The notes under the pieces: model-generated
Database searches by the model: none
What the model saw: the letters and a program-made list of their open reading frames with translations, nothing else
Told to the model about the DNA's origin: nothing
Shown: positions 37,724-47,388 of the stretch, one piece after another
Numbering within the stretch: position 1 is the stretch's first letter
How the letters are laid out: each line of letters begins with the position of its first letter
Translations under genes and position numbers: made by a program
Assembly (NCBI GenBank): GCA_025454915.1
Contig: JALONN010000019.1
Location: 1 to 64,000 of the forward strand
Length of the DNA: 64,000 bases
Source: Raineya sp.
GTDB lineage: Bacteria; Bacteroidota; Bacteroidia; Cytophagales; Thermonemataceae
Direction: 5' to 3'

Positions 37724-38152
37724 TTAAGGTTGTACAAAAATTTCAATGTAATCTTCTGTTTGACTAAATAATCCATTAGAGCCATAATCAAAAAAGAATT
37801 TGATGCTTGTTCCAGCAGGCTTGTTTTCTACTACATAATCAATGGTATGCGTAAATGATTTTGCAGCAGGATTTAATGTAACTGTTTGCTTAAAATCGGG
37901 TGGAACACTACGACTTTTGCCTGTTCTATCATAAGTTCTAAAAAATTCATACGTATCTATTAAACCACTCCCACCATTGGTAACTGTCACATCCAACTGA
38001 AATCTTTCTCCTGGTTTATAACTTTGCTTAATCAAGGAAGCATTATATTGCATTTTTACTTTGGTCAAAGGTGTAGTTTCCTCTTTTTTCTTACAACCAG
38101 CAAAGGCTATAACCACAGCAAACAAAATAGAAAGTAGTGTAATGTTTTTCAT
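37724..38152 (-). CDS. Lipoprotein, unknown function
   Basis: This 142-residue protein has a lipoprotein signal, MKNITLLSILFAVVIAFAGC, with lipobox Cys 20 followed by KKKEE. The mature part is a single beta-sandwich-like domain (AKSFTHTIDYVVENKPAGTSIKFFFDYGSNG), possibly a small Ig-like fold. It lies 54 bp upstream of the SprB-repeat gene on the same strand and may be co-transcribed. Confidence 0.7.
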   Translation of the reverse strand: MKNITLLSILFAVVIAFAGCKKKEETTPLTKVKMQYNASLIKQSYKPGERFQLDVTVTNGGSGLIDTYEFFRTYDRTGKSRSVPPDFKQTVTLNPAAKSFTHTIDYVVENKPAGTSIKFFFDYGSNGLFSQTEDYIEIFVQP

Positions 38153-38385
38153 GAGATTTTAGTTTAAAACGATTGAATGAATAATACTGCAAATATACAA
38201 GGTAATTTTCTTACTTACAAGTTTTTAGAATTTCAAAAAACTTGAAATGATGTAAGATTTTTTGCAAGATTGTATGTTTTCAAGAAGCCTTAGAAAGATT
38301 TTGATAAACACCCTTCTTTTAAAAACGCTCATCATGAATATATCCCTTTTAAGAGGATAAAGCCCTCTGTAAGATTTTTGAGTAT

Positions 38386-40509
38386 TTAATATATCACTAA
38401 GATAGACTTACTCATTTTGCTTTGAGCATTGTCTTGAAAAATGGCTTTGATGGCATATTGGTATTCTCTGTTGAGACTGGCTTCTTTGTCAATGTAACTT
38501 TTGGCATTTGCATCTTGTACACTCGTTAAAAGTCTCAAAGGCTTTCCTTTTTCACTTCTATAAATCCAAAAGGCATACACCCCTTTTTCTTTGTAATCCC
38601 AAGAAAGTCTAATCTCTTTCTTGTCTCTATCTGCAACCACATTGAACACATCAATGGCTACCCTGATTTTACTATCCAATCTTTTTGCCATGATGGGTTT
38701 AGAAGGGTTGGATTCCAAACCACTTTCATCCACAGCCACCAAAATATAAGAATACACACTAGAAAGATCTGTTTCTTTGTCTGTATAACTTTGGACCGTT
38801 TTTCCTTCAAACATTTGAATCAGTTTCCAGTCTTTTGCACCTTGTTCTTTTCTATAGAGTAAATGTTTTTTTACATCTTCACTGCTACTCGATGCCCATT
38901 TCAAGAAAATTCCTTCTTCTTTGGCTTCATAATGAACAAAATTAGCAGGGCTTGGAGGGTTTTTATCTGGTCTTTTTAAAGGTAAAGCTTTTGAAAAATC
39001 AGAAGCATTAAATACTTCATCCAAAGCTACTATTTTGTAAAATACCTTTTTAGAGAGTGTTTTGATATTAATGGTGTCATAAAATACAGTTGCCCTGATG
39101 GGTTCTTTGGAAACTTGGCTATATTCCTGATTTTCAAAATTACTTCTAAAGACTCTATAACCATACAAGTCATTTTCCTTACCTTTTTTCCAAGAAAGTT
39201 TCACCACTCCGTTAGAATCAATAGTTCCTTCTACTCCTTCTGGAATACTTGGGGCAATACTATCCTGAGCAAGTACCCTGTAAGGAAAAGACATAGCATA
39301 CTCCCCTTCTTTTTTGCCCAAAGCCTTGATGCGATAATAATTGGAACGAGCAGGTTTGGTATCTACAAAAAAAGTGGTAGAAACAGGTAAAATTTGAGTG
39401 TTTAAAGATTCAAAACCTGATTGTTCTGTTTTTGAGCGTTCTATTTGATAGCCTTTCACTTGAGCAAGGGTTTCAGCAGGAAATTGCCATTCTACTTGAA
39501 TATGCCCATTTTTGAGTTCATAAGCTTTGGTAATACTTGGATTACCCCTCAAAGGAATATAACCCATGCCTGAAACAGTATCAGAAGGCAAGCTGATTTG
39601 TCCAAAGGCATTCATTCCTTTGATACGATAGAAATATTCTTTTTGATTCTGTTTCAAGGAATCAATATAGAAGTTCTTTTTCAGGTCTTCTTTTGCTCCA
39701 TAAGGCTCCGTATTCAAAAAAGGAAGGTCGGAAACGGCTTTGAAGGTTTTTCCTCCATCCTCAGAGCGTTCAATCTGATAGGCTGTAAAGAATCGGTTAT
39801 AAGGGTTTTTATCCCAACTTAAAAGCACTGACCTATCAGAAAATTCTGCTTGAATCTCTCTGATTTGAGGAAGTGGACGATAATCAGATACACCTACATA
39901 TACATAACCTGTATCAATCGCCAAAGTATTTTTTGGACGTGTTGCCACATACACTCTATACAAATACATTTCGTCTTTTTGAACACTCGAATCCTCCAAA
40001 TACAAAGCAGCAGCCTGAGCAGTTTCTACAGATACATCAGCAGCAAACAAGGCAAAAGAATATCTATTTTCAAGTTCTGTGGATTGATTAAGCATTTCTA
40101 CCATTCCTTTGGTAGTAGAAGTTTTGGCTGCTCCTTGAGATACCTGAAAACTCTTTCCATACAAGGCTTGGGCTGCAATGGCTGCAAATTGATTCTTTTT
40201 AGCCAAAGTTTCCCAATCTTTCAAGGGTAATGGCTTCAAAGGAATATTGGTAAGTTTTGTGAAGGCTGGTTTGGGGCGTAATACTTTTCCTGATTTTGCA
40301 ATCAATTGTCTTTCCACAATCACCCCTTGCTCAGTGGCTATTTTCCAAGAATAAGGGCTAGAAGTTGCCCATCTGAGTAAAATCTTATCTGGGGAAGCTT
40401 GTCCTAAAAGCTTGATGGCATGTGTAGTTTTAAGAGTTGTATCTTTTTTCTGAGCATACAAAGGCATTATCACCACAAATAAGAGTAAAAAAGAGCAAAG
40501 TGTTTTCAT
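38386..40509 (-). CDS. Fibronectin type III repeat protein
   Basis: This 707-residue protein has a signal peptide (MKTLCSFLLLFVVIMPLYAQ) and five to six FN3-like domains from about residue 210 to the end. Typical strands are VLLSWDKNPYNRFFTAYQIERSEDGG, VQVEWQFP, VKLSWKKGKENDLYGYRVFRS and IRLSWDYKEKGVYAFWIYRS. The first ~200 residues are less clear. No sorting domain or lipobox is seen, so it may be periplasmic. A gap of 233 bp with no gene separates it from the lipoprotein, and I see nothing notable there. Confidence 0.8.
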   Translation of the reverse strand: MKTLCSFLLLFVVIMPLYAQKKDTTLKTTHAIKLLGQASPDKILLRWATSSPYSWKIATEQGVIVERQLIAKSGKVLRPKPAFTKLTNIPLKPLPLKDWETLAKKNQFAAIAAQALYGKSFQVSQGAAKTSTTKGMVEMLNQSTELENRYSFALFAADVSVETAQAAALYLEDSSVQKDEMYLYRVYVATRPKNTLAIDTGYVYVGVSDYRPLPQIREIQAEFSDRSVLLSWDKNPYNRFFTAYQIERSEDGGKTFKAVSDLPFLNTEPYGAKEDLKKNFYIDSLKQNQKEYFYRIKGMNAFGQISLPSDTVSGMGYIPLRGNPSITKAYELKNGHIQVEWQFPAETLAQVKGYQIERSKTEQSGFESLNTQILPVSTTFFVDTKPARSNYYRIKALGKKEGEYAMSFPYRVLAQDSIAPSIPEGVEGTIDSNGVVKLSWKKGKENDLYGYRVFRSNFENQEYSQVSKEPIRATVFYDTINIKTLSKKVFYKIVALDEVFNASDFSKALPLKRPDKNPPSPANFVHYEAKEEGIFLKWASSSSEDVKKHLLYRKEQGAKDWKLIQMFEGKTVQSYTDKETDLSSVYSYILVAVDESGLESNPSKPIMAKRLDSKIRVAIDVFNVVADRDKKEIRLSWDYKEKGVYAFWIYRSEKGKPLRLLTSVQDANAKSYIDKEASLNREYQYAIKAIFQDNAQSKMSKSILVIY

Positions 40510-40645
40510 AAAAATTTATGCTTTACACAAAATTATCAAATTATTTTCAGATGCTCAAATCTGCCTTATTTTCAACTTGTAAGAAAATACAAGAAATTCA
40601 AGTTTTTAGGAGTTCTGTACCCTAAAAAAGACGTTTCATCAGTCG

Positions 40646-41026
40646 AAAAAACAGAAATTATCCGTCAAAGTGTTGGCTTTAAAACTCCTTGCTTTTAGAT
40701 AGTTAAGTGCTTGATTATAAATACTTTTTTATTTTAATTTGGCTTATAAAAACTCTTTTTTCAGATTACAAACTACCTTTTATAAGTGGGATTTTGCTCC
40801 AAAAAAGACATTTTATCAGTCAAAAGTGGGGGAAATGTTGCAAAATTATACCTAAAAATAAAGTATCTTTATTCAAGAATAAAAATTTTAATAAGTATAA
40901 ATATCAGATTTGCAAAGTATTACAAACTTAAAAACATAACGTATCAGTAAAAAAACAGAAATTATCCGTCAAGGCTTTGGCTTATAAAAACTCTTTTTTC
41001 ATCTCAAAAACTACCTTTTATAAGTG
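40646..41026. repeat. Direct repeats leading into the replication origin
   Basis: A 23-bp sequence beginning AAAAAACAGAAATTATCCGT occurs at 40646-40668 and again at 40950-40972. A second pair, beginning GGCTTATAAAAACTC and ending CTTTTATAAGTG, occurs at about 40741-40788 and 40978-41026. The stretch is AT-rich and non-coding, consistent with an origin-adjacent unwinding region. Confidence 0.6.
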
Positions 41027-41054
41027 AATATTTATTTGAAAAAACATTAAAAAC

Positions 41055-41411
41055 TTATCCACAGTCGGGCTTATCCACAAATATTTGATGTTGAACTGTC
41101 CAAAGTACTCAAAAAAGAATAGACTTATCCACAAATATTTGATGTTGAACTATCCAAGGTTGAAACTTATCCACAAATATTTGATGTTGAACTATCCAAA
41201 GTAGTGAGGTATTTGATGTTTAACTGTCCAAGGTTGAAACTTGTCCACAAATATTTAATGTTCAACTATCCAAAGTAATGAAGTATTTGATGTTGAACTG
41301 TCCAAAGTAGCGGTATTTGATGTTGAACTGTCCAAAGTAGTGAAAATGTAAAAACCTATTTTAAGATAATAGAGCTACTTTTTATTTTGGATTTGATGTT
41401 GAACTATCCAA
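41055..41411 (+). other. Replication origin: direct iterons and DnaA boxes
   Basis: Eight direct iterons with consensus ATTTGATGTTGAACTRTCCA start at about 41081, 41135, 41177, 41209, 41251, 41283, 41313 and 41390. Four perfect DnaA boxes TTATCCACA lie at 41055, 41071, 41125 and 41167, and a one-mismatch box (TTGTCCACA) is at 41241. Three of the iterons are preceded directly by a DnaA box, an ordered pairing typical of theta-replicating plasmid origins. The initiator gene is at 41943-43022. Confidence 0.92.
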
Positions 41412-41592
41412 CCTAATATAAATATATTAAATATTTATTAAATAGGAATTTTTCAAAAAAAATAGGTTTTCTAAGGCATATATAAAAGGCATTTCTCAAA
41501 AGACTAAAAATCGTGCTTCCTGACTTTGAATTTCAAAGTGGAAAAGGCAAAATAAAAAACAAACATGATAATTCGTTCTTTATGGTTTTGAG

Positions 41593-41733
41593 TTATGCCT
41601 CCTAATCTTCTTATTCCTGATAGGTTGCTCCTCAGCAGAGCCTACTTCCACTTCAGAAGATATTGCAATGATAACAAATATAAATGCAATATTCAAACAA
41701 TTTATCTTTAATATTTTTCAAAATGCATTTTGA
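41593..41733 (+). pseudogene. Lipoprotein-like fragment without start codon
   Basis: An open frame reads LCLLIFLFLIGCSSAEPTST, a clear lipobox (L-I-G-C), and ends in TGA at 41731-41733. No ATG, GTG or TTG lies between the upstream in-frame stop and the signal sequence. It is probably a broken gene, or one using an unusual start. Confidence 0.35.
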
Positions 41734-41740
41734 AAAATAT
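41711..41740. repeat. 30-bp perfect palindrome
   Basis: The sequence centred on ATGCAT at 41725/41726 is an exact palindrome over 30 bases, with arms of 15 (TTTTTCAAAAT inside each). It sits between the direct and inverted iteron groups. It may be an initiator operator, a dimer-resolution site or a terminator. Confidence 0.85.
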
Positions 41741-41749
41741 CTCCTCCTA

Positions 41750-41950
41750 CTCTGGACAGTTCAACATCAAATCGTGGTTTTTACTTTATGAATGATGGAT
41801 GCTTAAACATCAAATATACTTTGGACACTTCGACATCAAATATTTGCATGTAAAAGCAGTTTTTTTTGTAAGAAATTATATTTGACAGAAAAAACTTGGA
41901 CAGTTGAACATCAAATTGAAATATACTTTGGATAGTTCAATATTAAATGT
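41750..41950 (-). other. Inverted iterons next to the initiator gene
   Basis: Four copies of the iteron in the opposite orientation lie at about 41754-41775, 41815-41840, 41896-41918 and 41927-41949. An additional half-copy is near 41807. The last one overlaps the stop codon of the initiator gene. Inverted iterons near rep genes usually mediate handcuffing or autoregulation. Here they lie at the 3' end of rep, not at its promoter, so a copy-control role is more likely. Confidence 0.75.
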
Positions 41951-43022
41951 CATCTTTTATATCAAAACCTGCATTCCAATCTACTTGATTTAATAATTTA
42001 TAAACTGTTTTACCCCATATCAATGTTTGTACTTCTTCAAATACTTGCATTTTTTGTTCTTTGTTCAAATCATTGTTAAGTATCCATTGATTGAAATCGA
42101 GTGGTATCGCATTTTTGAGTTGTGAAGGCAAATATATTTTGTCATAAATTTCTTTGAGTTGTCTTTGCAACTCTTTGGTAAATATTTCTTGTTTTTCTTT
42201 GTTTTTATCTTCTTTTGTTTCAGGATTTAAGAGATTTAAGAAACTAATTTGAGGTTTGAAATTATACTTTCCGTTTTTTACAAAAGTCAAAGCCCAATTT
42301 GATTTACAAAGCTTGTTAAGCAAATTCATTTTGGTTACTAACTTTCTCTTTTTGTCAGGAGCATACGATATATGAATATCAGCCAAATCGCAAAGGGCAT
42401 CTAAAGTATAATCTCTGGTGTATTCAGAACCATTGAGTTTTAGATAATTTTCTTGATTTTTGAGGTATAAATAAAAATTAAGCAAACTGTTTTTTCGGAG
42501 TTGTTTGAATATCTCTGAGCCAATATTGATATGAAAATAAAATACAGAAAGATGTTTTTTAAATAAATCACTCATTTCTATATCATAATAAAACTTGCCG
42601 TATCTTCCTTTGGCTTGTTTATCTACATATACTTTCACACTGGTGATAAGATTCATTGATTTTAACTCCTGATACTCACCATCCTCTTTAGTCATGCCTC
42701 TATTGGTAAAAACGATATTCCTTGTACTCATCATGTACAAAGCATTCTCAATTTCTCGTTCCAAAAGATATTCATCTTTTTGATGAACCTCTTTATGAAG
42801 AGGATTCTCAACTTTTCGGAGCAAACTGGCTTTGTCGTAGCCCATTACCTCACAAAAACGATTCAAATCAAATCGAACAGTTGTCTGAAGTTTATCTTGA
42901 TGCTCAAAGGCTAAAAAAATGGCAATATTGATGATAAGGCTTGAGTTTTCTCCAAAAACAGCAAAATCTTTTACATTATGAGCTAAATTTTTATCAAACC
43001 TTGTTATTTGCGATTTGTCCAT
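41943..43022 (-). CDS. Replication initiator protein, Rep_3 (RepB/RepE-like)
   Basis: This 359-residue protein has the two winged-helix layout of Rep_3 initiators. The N-terminal part is ALYMMSTRNIVFTNRG and QELKSMNLITSVKVYVDK. The C-terminal part includes FKQLRKNSLLNFYLYLKNQ, YTLDALCDLADI and RKLVTKMNLLNKLC. The C-terminal tail (about 280-359) is lysine/glutamate rich. Such proteins bind iterons and recruit DnaA and helicase to the origin. The iterons are found directly downstream (see 41055-41411), supporting the assignment. It follows the RHH gene on the same strand with a 4-bp gap. Confidence 0.9.
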   Translation of the reverse strand: MDKSQITRFDKNLAHNVKDFAVFGENSSLIINIAIFLAFEHQDKLQTTVRFDLNRFCEVMGYDKASLLRKVENPLHKEVHQKDEYLLEREIENALYMMSTRNIVFTNRGMTKEDGEYQELKSMNLITSVKVYVDKQAKGRYGKFYYDIEMSDLFKKHLSVFYFHINIGSEIFKQLRKNSLLNFYLYLKNQENYLKLNGSEYTRDYTLDALCDLADIHISYAPDKKRKLVTKMNLLNKLCKSNWALTFVKNGKYNFKPQISFLNLLNPETKEDKNKEKQEIFTKELQRQLKEIYDKIYLPSQLKNAIPLDFNQWILNNDLNKEQKMQVFEEVQTLIWGKTVYKLLNQVDWNAGFDIKDDI

Positions 43023-43026
43023 AGTT

Positions 43027-43344
43027 TTAGAGCGTTTGTAATACTTTGGGCTTTCTGCCTACTTTTCTTTCTTTAATCCTTTGTGGTCTTGCTACAACCT
43101 TTTTATCCGAAAAATATAACTCTAATGCCTGTACTACAATTTCTGTTTGTGTAAGCCCTGTCTGATAAGCATAGTCATTTACTTTCTCTCGTAAATCTTC
43201 TTCTACTTCTGCCGAAAGTTTTACCAATTTTGAAGTGGTTTCAATTTCTTTTTCAAAGTTTTTCTCTTTGATTTCCACTTTGCCATTATCGGCTACTGTA
43301 GGCAACTCTCCAAAGTTGAAATCTTTTGTGGTTTTCTTAGACAT
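43027..43344 (-). CDS. Ribbon-helix-helix partition/regulatory protein
   Basis: The protein has 105 residues. Residues 40-80 form a ribbon-helix-helix: VKLSAEVEEDLREKVNDYAYQTGLTQTEIVVQALELYF. The tail is basic (RPQRIKERKVGRKPKV). It follows parA after 2 bp, the usual place of a ParG/CopG-like centromere-binding partner. It most likely binds the repeats upstream of parA and both segregates the plasmid and represses the operon. No family symbol is certain. Confidence 0.75.
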   Translation of the reverse strand: MSKKTTKDFNFGELPTVADNGKVEIKEKNFEKEIETTSKLVKLSAEVEEDLREKVNDYAYQTGLTQTEIVVQALELYFSDKKVVARPQRIKERKVGRKPKVLQTL

Positions 43345-43346
43345 AA

Positions 43347-44108
43347 CTATTTGCTAATAATTTGGAAAATTTCTTTAGATAATTCGTAATAATCGTTTGC
43401 ACCATTACAATCTGCATCATACTCAAAAATATCTTTACCAAGAGCCTGAGCTTCTGAAAGAGCAATATTGGTACGGATGTATGTATCAAGGAGTTTATCT
43501 CCTAATTGTTCTTTGGCATTTTCAATCAGTTTTTTACTTAAAACAGTTTTGATTTTCGGATTGAAACGAGTAGCAAACACACCACCAAATACCATATCAG
43601 GGTTTATATCTTGTATTTGGTTTACATAGTGCATAAAATTCTTCAAACCCTCATACGATAGAAACTCAGCTTGCAACGGAATAAAGTAATAATCGCAACC
43701 CACCAAAGCCACTTTTGTTAAGCCTCCTAAGGCAGGTGGACAATCTAAAATCACTAAATCATAATCAGACTTTAAATCTTTTAAAGCTTTTTTAAGATTC
43801 ATGGGAAAATTGGGTGTGGATTTGATGTTTTCTTCTCTTGCCAAAAGCTGTGTGTCTGAACACATCAAATCTAAATTTCCAGTTTTTACGATTACTTCTT
43901 GTGCCTTTTTTTGCCCAAGAATAAAATCGCCAGAGTTGAACTGTACTTTCGATAAGTCTAATCCAAAACATTTGGTTAAACTTGCCTGTGCATCTAAGTC
44001 TATCAATAAGACTCTCTTTTTGCCTTTTGCAAATGCTGCGGCAATGTTTTGTGCAGAAGTAGTCTTCCCGACTCCCCCTTTATTGTTTACAATAGCAATG
44101 GTTTTCAT
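43347..44108 (-). CDS. parA: ParA-family partition ATPase
   Basis: This 253-residue protein has the deviant Walker A motif KGGVGKTT at 10-17, LIDLDAQ (A') and VILDCPPALGG (Walker B). It lacks an N-terminal DNA-binding domain, so it is of the small ParA (type Ib) or Soj type. It drives plasmid segregation by patterning on the nucleoid together with a centromere-binding partner, here presumably the RHH protein. The upstream region has a repeat array (44122-44319). Confidence 0.92.
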   Translation of the reverse strand: MKTIAIVNNKGGVGKTTSAQNIAAAFAKGKKRVLLIDLDAQASLTKCFGLDLSKVQFNSGDFILGQKKAQEVIVKTGNLDLMCSDTQLLAREENIKSTPNFPMNLKKALKDLKSDYDLVILDCPPALGGLTKVALVGCDYYFIPLQAEFLSYEGLKNFMHYVNQIQDINPDMVFGGVFATRFNPKIKTVLSKKLIENAKEQLGDKLLDTYIRTNIALSEAQALGKDIFEYDADCNGANDYYELSKEIFQIISK

Positions 44109-44121
44109 GTCATAAAAGTAT

Positions 44122-44319
44122 AAAAAGTATTATTCTTTTCAAAAAAATTAATCAAATAAAAAGTATAGTTCTTTTTAAAAGCACAATACTAATTATTATT
44201 TTAATATATTTTATACTTTTAAATCTTTTTAAATGTATAGTATTTATGAAACTTTTAATACTTATGATAAATACAATACTAAAAAAAAGAATAATACTTT
44301 TAAAAAGTATTATTCTTTT
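44122..44319. promoter_or_regulatory. Centromere/operator-like repeats upstream of parA
   Basis: AAAAAGTATTATTCTTTT occurs at 44122-44139 and 44302-44319, with a near copy at 44158-44176. An inverted copy at 44285-44301 makes a near-contiguous 35-bp palindrome (17-bp arms, single central base) at 44285-44319. Further AGTAT words lie between. The position just before parA and next to an RHH gene supports a parS-like site or parA operator. Confidence 0.7.
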
Positions 44320-44375
44320 AGAATATATAAATAATATAGATTTATATCTGAAACCTCTTTAAATTTTCACTTGGC

Positions 44376-47372
44376 TTATTTGTTTTGAGACCAAATGGTA
44401 TCAAAAATAAACTCTTTATATTTTCTTTGAAAGTCTTGATCTTCTGAAAATTTCTTAAAAATTTCTGTTTGGGTAAATAAATATTGTTGCATTAACTCTT
44501 CTACTTTTTTATCAGATGAAATTTTCGCATTCTGTTTATCAGGAGATGTCGTAATAGTATCCATTACTTTTTTATCTGCTTTTATTTCAGCAGGTAATTG
44601 TTCTGTTAAAAACTTGTTTACCTTGTCTTTATCTGACCAATCAATATCTCCAAAACGATGATTAAATGCATTGAGAATATTTTCGAGGGTATCCAATTCA
44701 GGTTCGGATTTTCCACCACTAACCCCAACTGGAATAGGTGTTACATAACCTTCTTCTGCTTCTAAAAGAATTTTACTTGTTTCTTGCTTGGCAGGGAAGT
44801 AGCTGTCCATATCAATATATTCAGTAATATACTGAGCTGAGTCTTCATCACCAGCAATAATTAATTTAGGTAATAAATATTTCAGATACCACCAAAGCTG
44901 TTCCCAATACAAATTATTGAAATCAAGGAGTTTAGCTAAGTAGCTGTATGTTCTCAAAAATGATTTTACCTTGATTTTGAAATCTACTTGTTTATCAATG
45001 TCCAAATCAAATTTGAAAATGTGTGCTGCTGAATCAATAATGGGGTCAAGTATTATTCTATCTGCATTATTTGAGTATTTCTCAAAAAAATCTTTTACCA
45101 CTTCTTCGTTGTAAACTTCAAACTTTTCCAAAGCATCCAGTAAATCATTTAGCTTATTTGGGCTTGTTTCTTCACTCAAAATGGTAGAAGTATAATAAGG
45201 GTCAAAAGCTTCTTTTATTTCTTCAGCAGAATTATAAAAGTCTAAAACAAAAGTGTCTTTTTTCCAAGGTTTATAAGCTCTATTTAATCGAGAAAGAGTT
45301 TGTACTGCTTGTACATCTCTCAATTTCTTATCTACATACATCGTATGTAAAAGAGGCTGATCAAAGCCTGTTTGGTATTTATTAGCAACAATTAAAAAAC
45401 GATACTCTTTTTTCTTAAAATTTTTAGGAATGTCTGTTTTATGGCTTTCAAAACTGTTCATTCCTGTTTCATCATACTCAATACCATTGTATTCCTTTTT
45501 GCCCGAAAATGCAACAATAGCTTTATAGGGCGATTTTATTTCTTTTAAATATTCGTCAAAGGCATGTTTATATTTAATAGCAGCAACAATGCTTTTTGTT
45601 ACAATCATGGCTTTGGCTTCACCATTAATCAGGTGCTTCACTTCACGATGAAAATGGTCTATCATTATTTTAGCTTTTTCGGCTATGGCAAACTCATGTC
45701 CTTCTACATAAGCTCTTAACTTCTTTTGTGCTTGTTTGGTGTCAAATTCAGGGTTTTCTTCAACTGATTTAATGAGTTTATAAAAAGAATTATAGGTTGT
45801 ATAATTCTGCAACACGTCCAAAATAAATTCTTCTTCAATGGCTTGTTTCATTGAATACAAATGAAAAGCATCAAAGGCAGTTTTTTCTTCCCCATCTTTG
45901 ATGTATTTACGTGGAACGCCAAAAGTCTCTAATGTTTTATTTTTAGGGGTAGCCGTAAAAGCAAAATAAGAACCATTTTTAATCATCTTACGGCTTTCAA
46001 TCAAAGCATTGATTTTATCTTCTAAAGTGAGTTCTTCGTCATCTTCATCATTTTCACCTTTATCAGAGAGTACAGCATTCATTTTTGCTGATGTTTCTCC
46101 ACTTTGGCTACTGTGTGCTTCGTCTATGATAATGGCAAATTTCAAACTGCCTAAATCTTCCATTTCCTTCAGCAAATGTGGAAATGTTTGGATGGTACAA
46201 ATAATTACTTTCTTCTTATTTGCAATGGCTTCACGCAAGTTCGTTGTTTTACTTGCTCCATCATTTGTAATAGCAGCAACAATGCCTCTAATAGGGGCAA
46301 ATTGTTTAATTTCTTCACTTAATTGTTTGTCTAAAACCGTTCTATCAGTAATGACAATTACTGAATCAAAGATATTGATAGTACCTGTCTTATCAAATAA
46401 GCCATGTAATTGATGTGAAAGCCAAGCAATAGATTTTGATTTACCTGAACCTGCTGAGTGTTGAATCAAATATTTTTGCCCAATGCCATATTCTTTGGCA
46501 TGTGCCAATATTTGTTTGACGGCTGTAATCTGATGATAACGAGGAAAAATCATTTTCCTTTTTTTCTTTCCTGTATCTTCGTCTGTTTCTTCTATTACTT
46601 GGGCAAACTTGTCAATGATGTTTGCCAGAGAATCTTTACTCAATATTTCTTCCCAAAAATAATGTGTTTTAAGTCCGTTGGGGTTTATGGGGTTGCCTGC
46701 ACCAAAAGGAGGGAGGGCTTTACCATCATTCAGCCCTTTGTTGAAGGGAATAAAAAATGATGTTTTGCCTTTGAGTTCCGAACACATAAACACTTGTTCT
46801 GTATCGGCTGCAAAGTGAACCATACAACGAGCAAATGAAAATAATTTTTCTTTGGGGTCTCGGTCATTTTGGTATTGGCGTATGCCATTTTGCACATACT
46901 GACCGCTTAAAGGGTTTTTCAGTTCGCAAGTAATAATCGGAATGCCATTTATAAAAACAACTAAATCTAAACGGTTTTCGTGGTTTAGGCTATATTTTAA
47001 TTCTTGTGTTACCGAAAATATATTGGAAGCATATCGAGTAGCATCTTTTGGGTTATAGCCTGAAGATGGTTTGTGATAAAATAAATCTATAGTTTTATCA
47101 AAATGTTTGATGCCTTTACGAAGTACTTCTATAACACCCAACTCTTTTATTTTTTCATCTAAGCGAATAAAGAAACTGCGTTCTCCCTTTTTTTGAATCA
47201 TCTCATAGGCATCTTTTTGGGTAGCCTCAATAAATGCCAATACCTGTTTGATATTGATACAAAATTCACGGTCAAATTCGTTGGGTGTGGTTTCTACAAA
47301 ATGATGTTCTGTTACCAAATAATGGGTAATGAACTTTTGAAAACCTTTTTCTGATGTATCTGTAAACTGCAT
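44376..47372 (-). CDS. hsdR: Type I restriction enzyme, R subunit
   Basis: The protein has 998 residues. The N-terminal HSDR_N nuclease domain has Asp 136 and ELK (150-152), the PD-(D/E)XK signature. The helicase motor has Walker A HSAGSGKS (305-312), DEAH (417-420) and TATPKN. ANKYQTGFDQPLL and QTLSRLNRAYKPWK (motif VI) follow. The C-terminal ~250 residues would dock to the methylase. It translocates DNA and cleaves unmodified targets with HsdM and HsdS. It is the last gene of the defence operon and starts 16 bp after hsdS. Confidence 0.95.
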   Translation of the reverse strand: MQFTDTSEKGFQKFITHYLVTEHHFVETTPNEFDREFCINIKQVLAFIEATQKDAYEMIQKKGERSFFIRLDEKIKELGVIEVLRKGIKHFDKTIDLFYHKPSSGYNPKDATRYASNIFSVTQELKYSLNHENRLDLVVFINGIPIITCELKNPLSGQYVQNGIRQYQNDRDPKEKLFSFARCMVHFAADTEQVFMCSELKGKTSFFIPFNKGLNDGKALPPFGAGNPINPNGLKTHYFWEEILSKDSLANIIDKFAQVIEETDEDTGKKKRKMIFPRYHQITAVKQILAHAKEYGIGQKYLIQHSAGSGKSKSIAWLSHQLHGLFDKTGTINIFDSVIVITDRTVLDKQLSEEIKQFAPIRGIVAAITNDGASKTTNLREAIANKKKVIICTIQTFPHLLKEMEDLGSLKFAIIIDEAHSSQSGETSAKMNAVLSDKGENDEDDEELTLEDKINALIESRKMIKNGSYFAFTATPKNKTLETFGVPRKYIKDGEEKTAFDAFHLYSMKQAIEEEFILDVLQNYTTYNSFYKLIKSVEENPEFDTKQAQKKLRAYVEGHEFAIAEKAKIMIDHFHREVKHLINGEAKAMIVTKSIVAAIKYKHAFDEYLKEIKSPYKAIVAFSGKKEYNGIEYDETGMNSFESHKTDIPKNFKKKEYRFLIVANKYQTGFDQPLLHTMYVDKKLRDVQAVQTLSRLNRAYKPWKKDTFVLDFYNSAEEIKEAFDPYYTSTILSEETSPNKLNDLLDALEKFEVYNEEVVKDFFEKYSNNADRIILDPIIDSAAHIFKFDLDIDKQVDFKIKVKSFLRTYSYLAKLLDFNNLYWEQLWWYLKYLLPKLIIAGDEDSAQYITEYIDMDSYFPAKQETSKILLEAEEGYVTPIPVGVSGGKSEPELDTLENILNAFNHRFGDIDWSDKDKVNKFLTEQLPAEIKADKKVMDTITTSPDKQNAKISSDKKVEELMQQYLFTQTEIFKKFSEDQDFQRKYKEFIFDTIWSQNK

Positions 47373-47388
47373 ACGAACTCATTTGTAA

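Noticed and set aside
40707..40931. 74-codon frame before the origin
   Set aside because: It overlaps direct repeats, is AT-rich, has no recognisable motif, and looks like chance.
41055..41411. Possible CRISPR array because of regular repeats
   Set aside because: The repeats are about 20-27 bp with very short, unequal gaps and DnaA boxes between them. No spacers and no cas genes are present. They are iterons.
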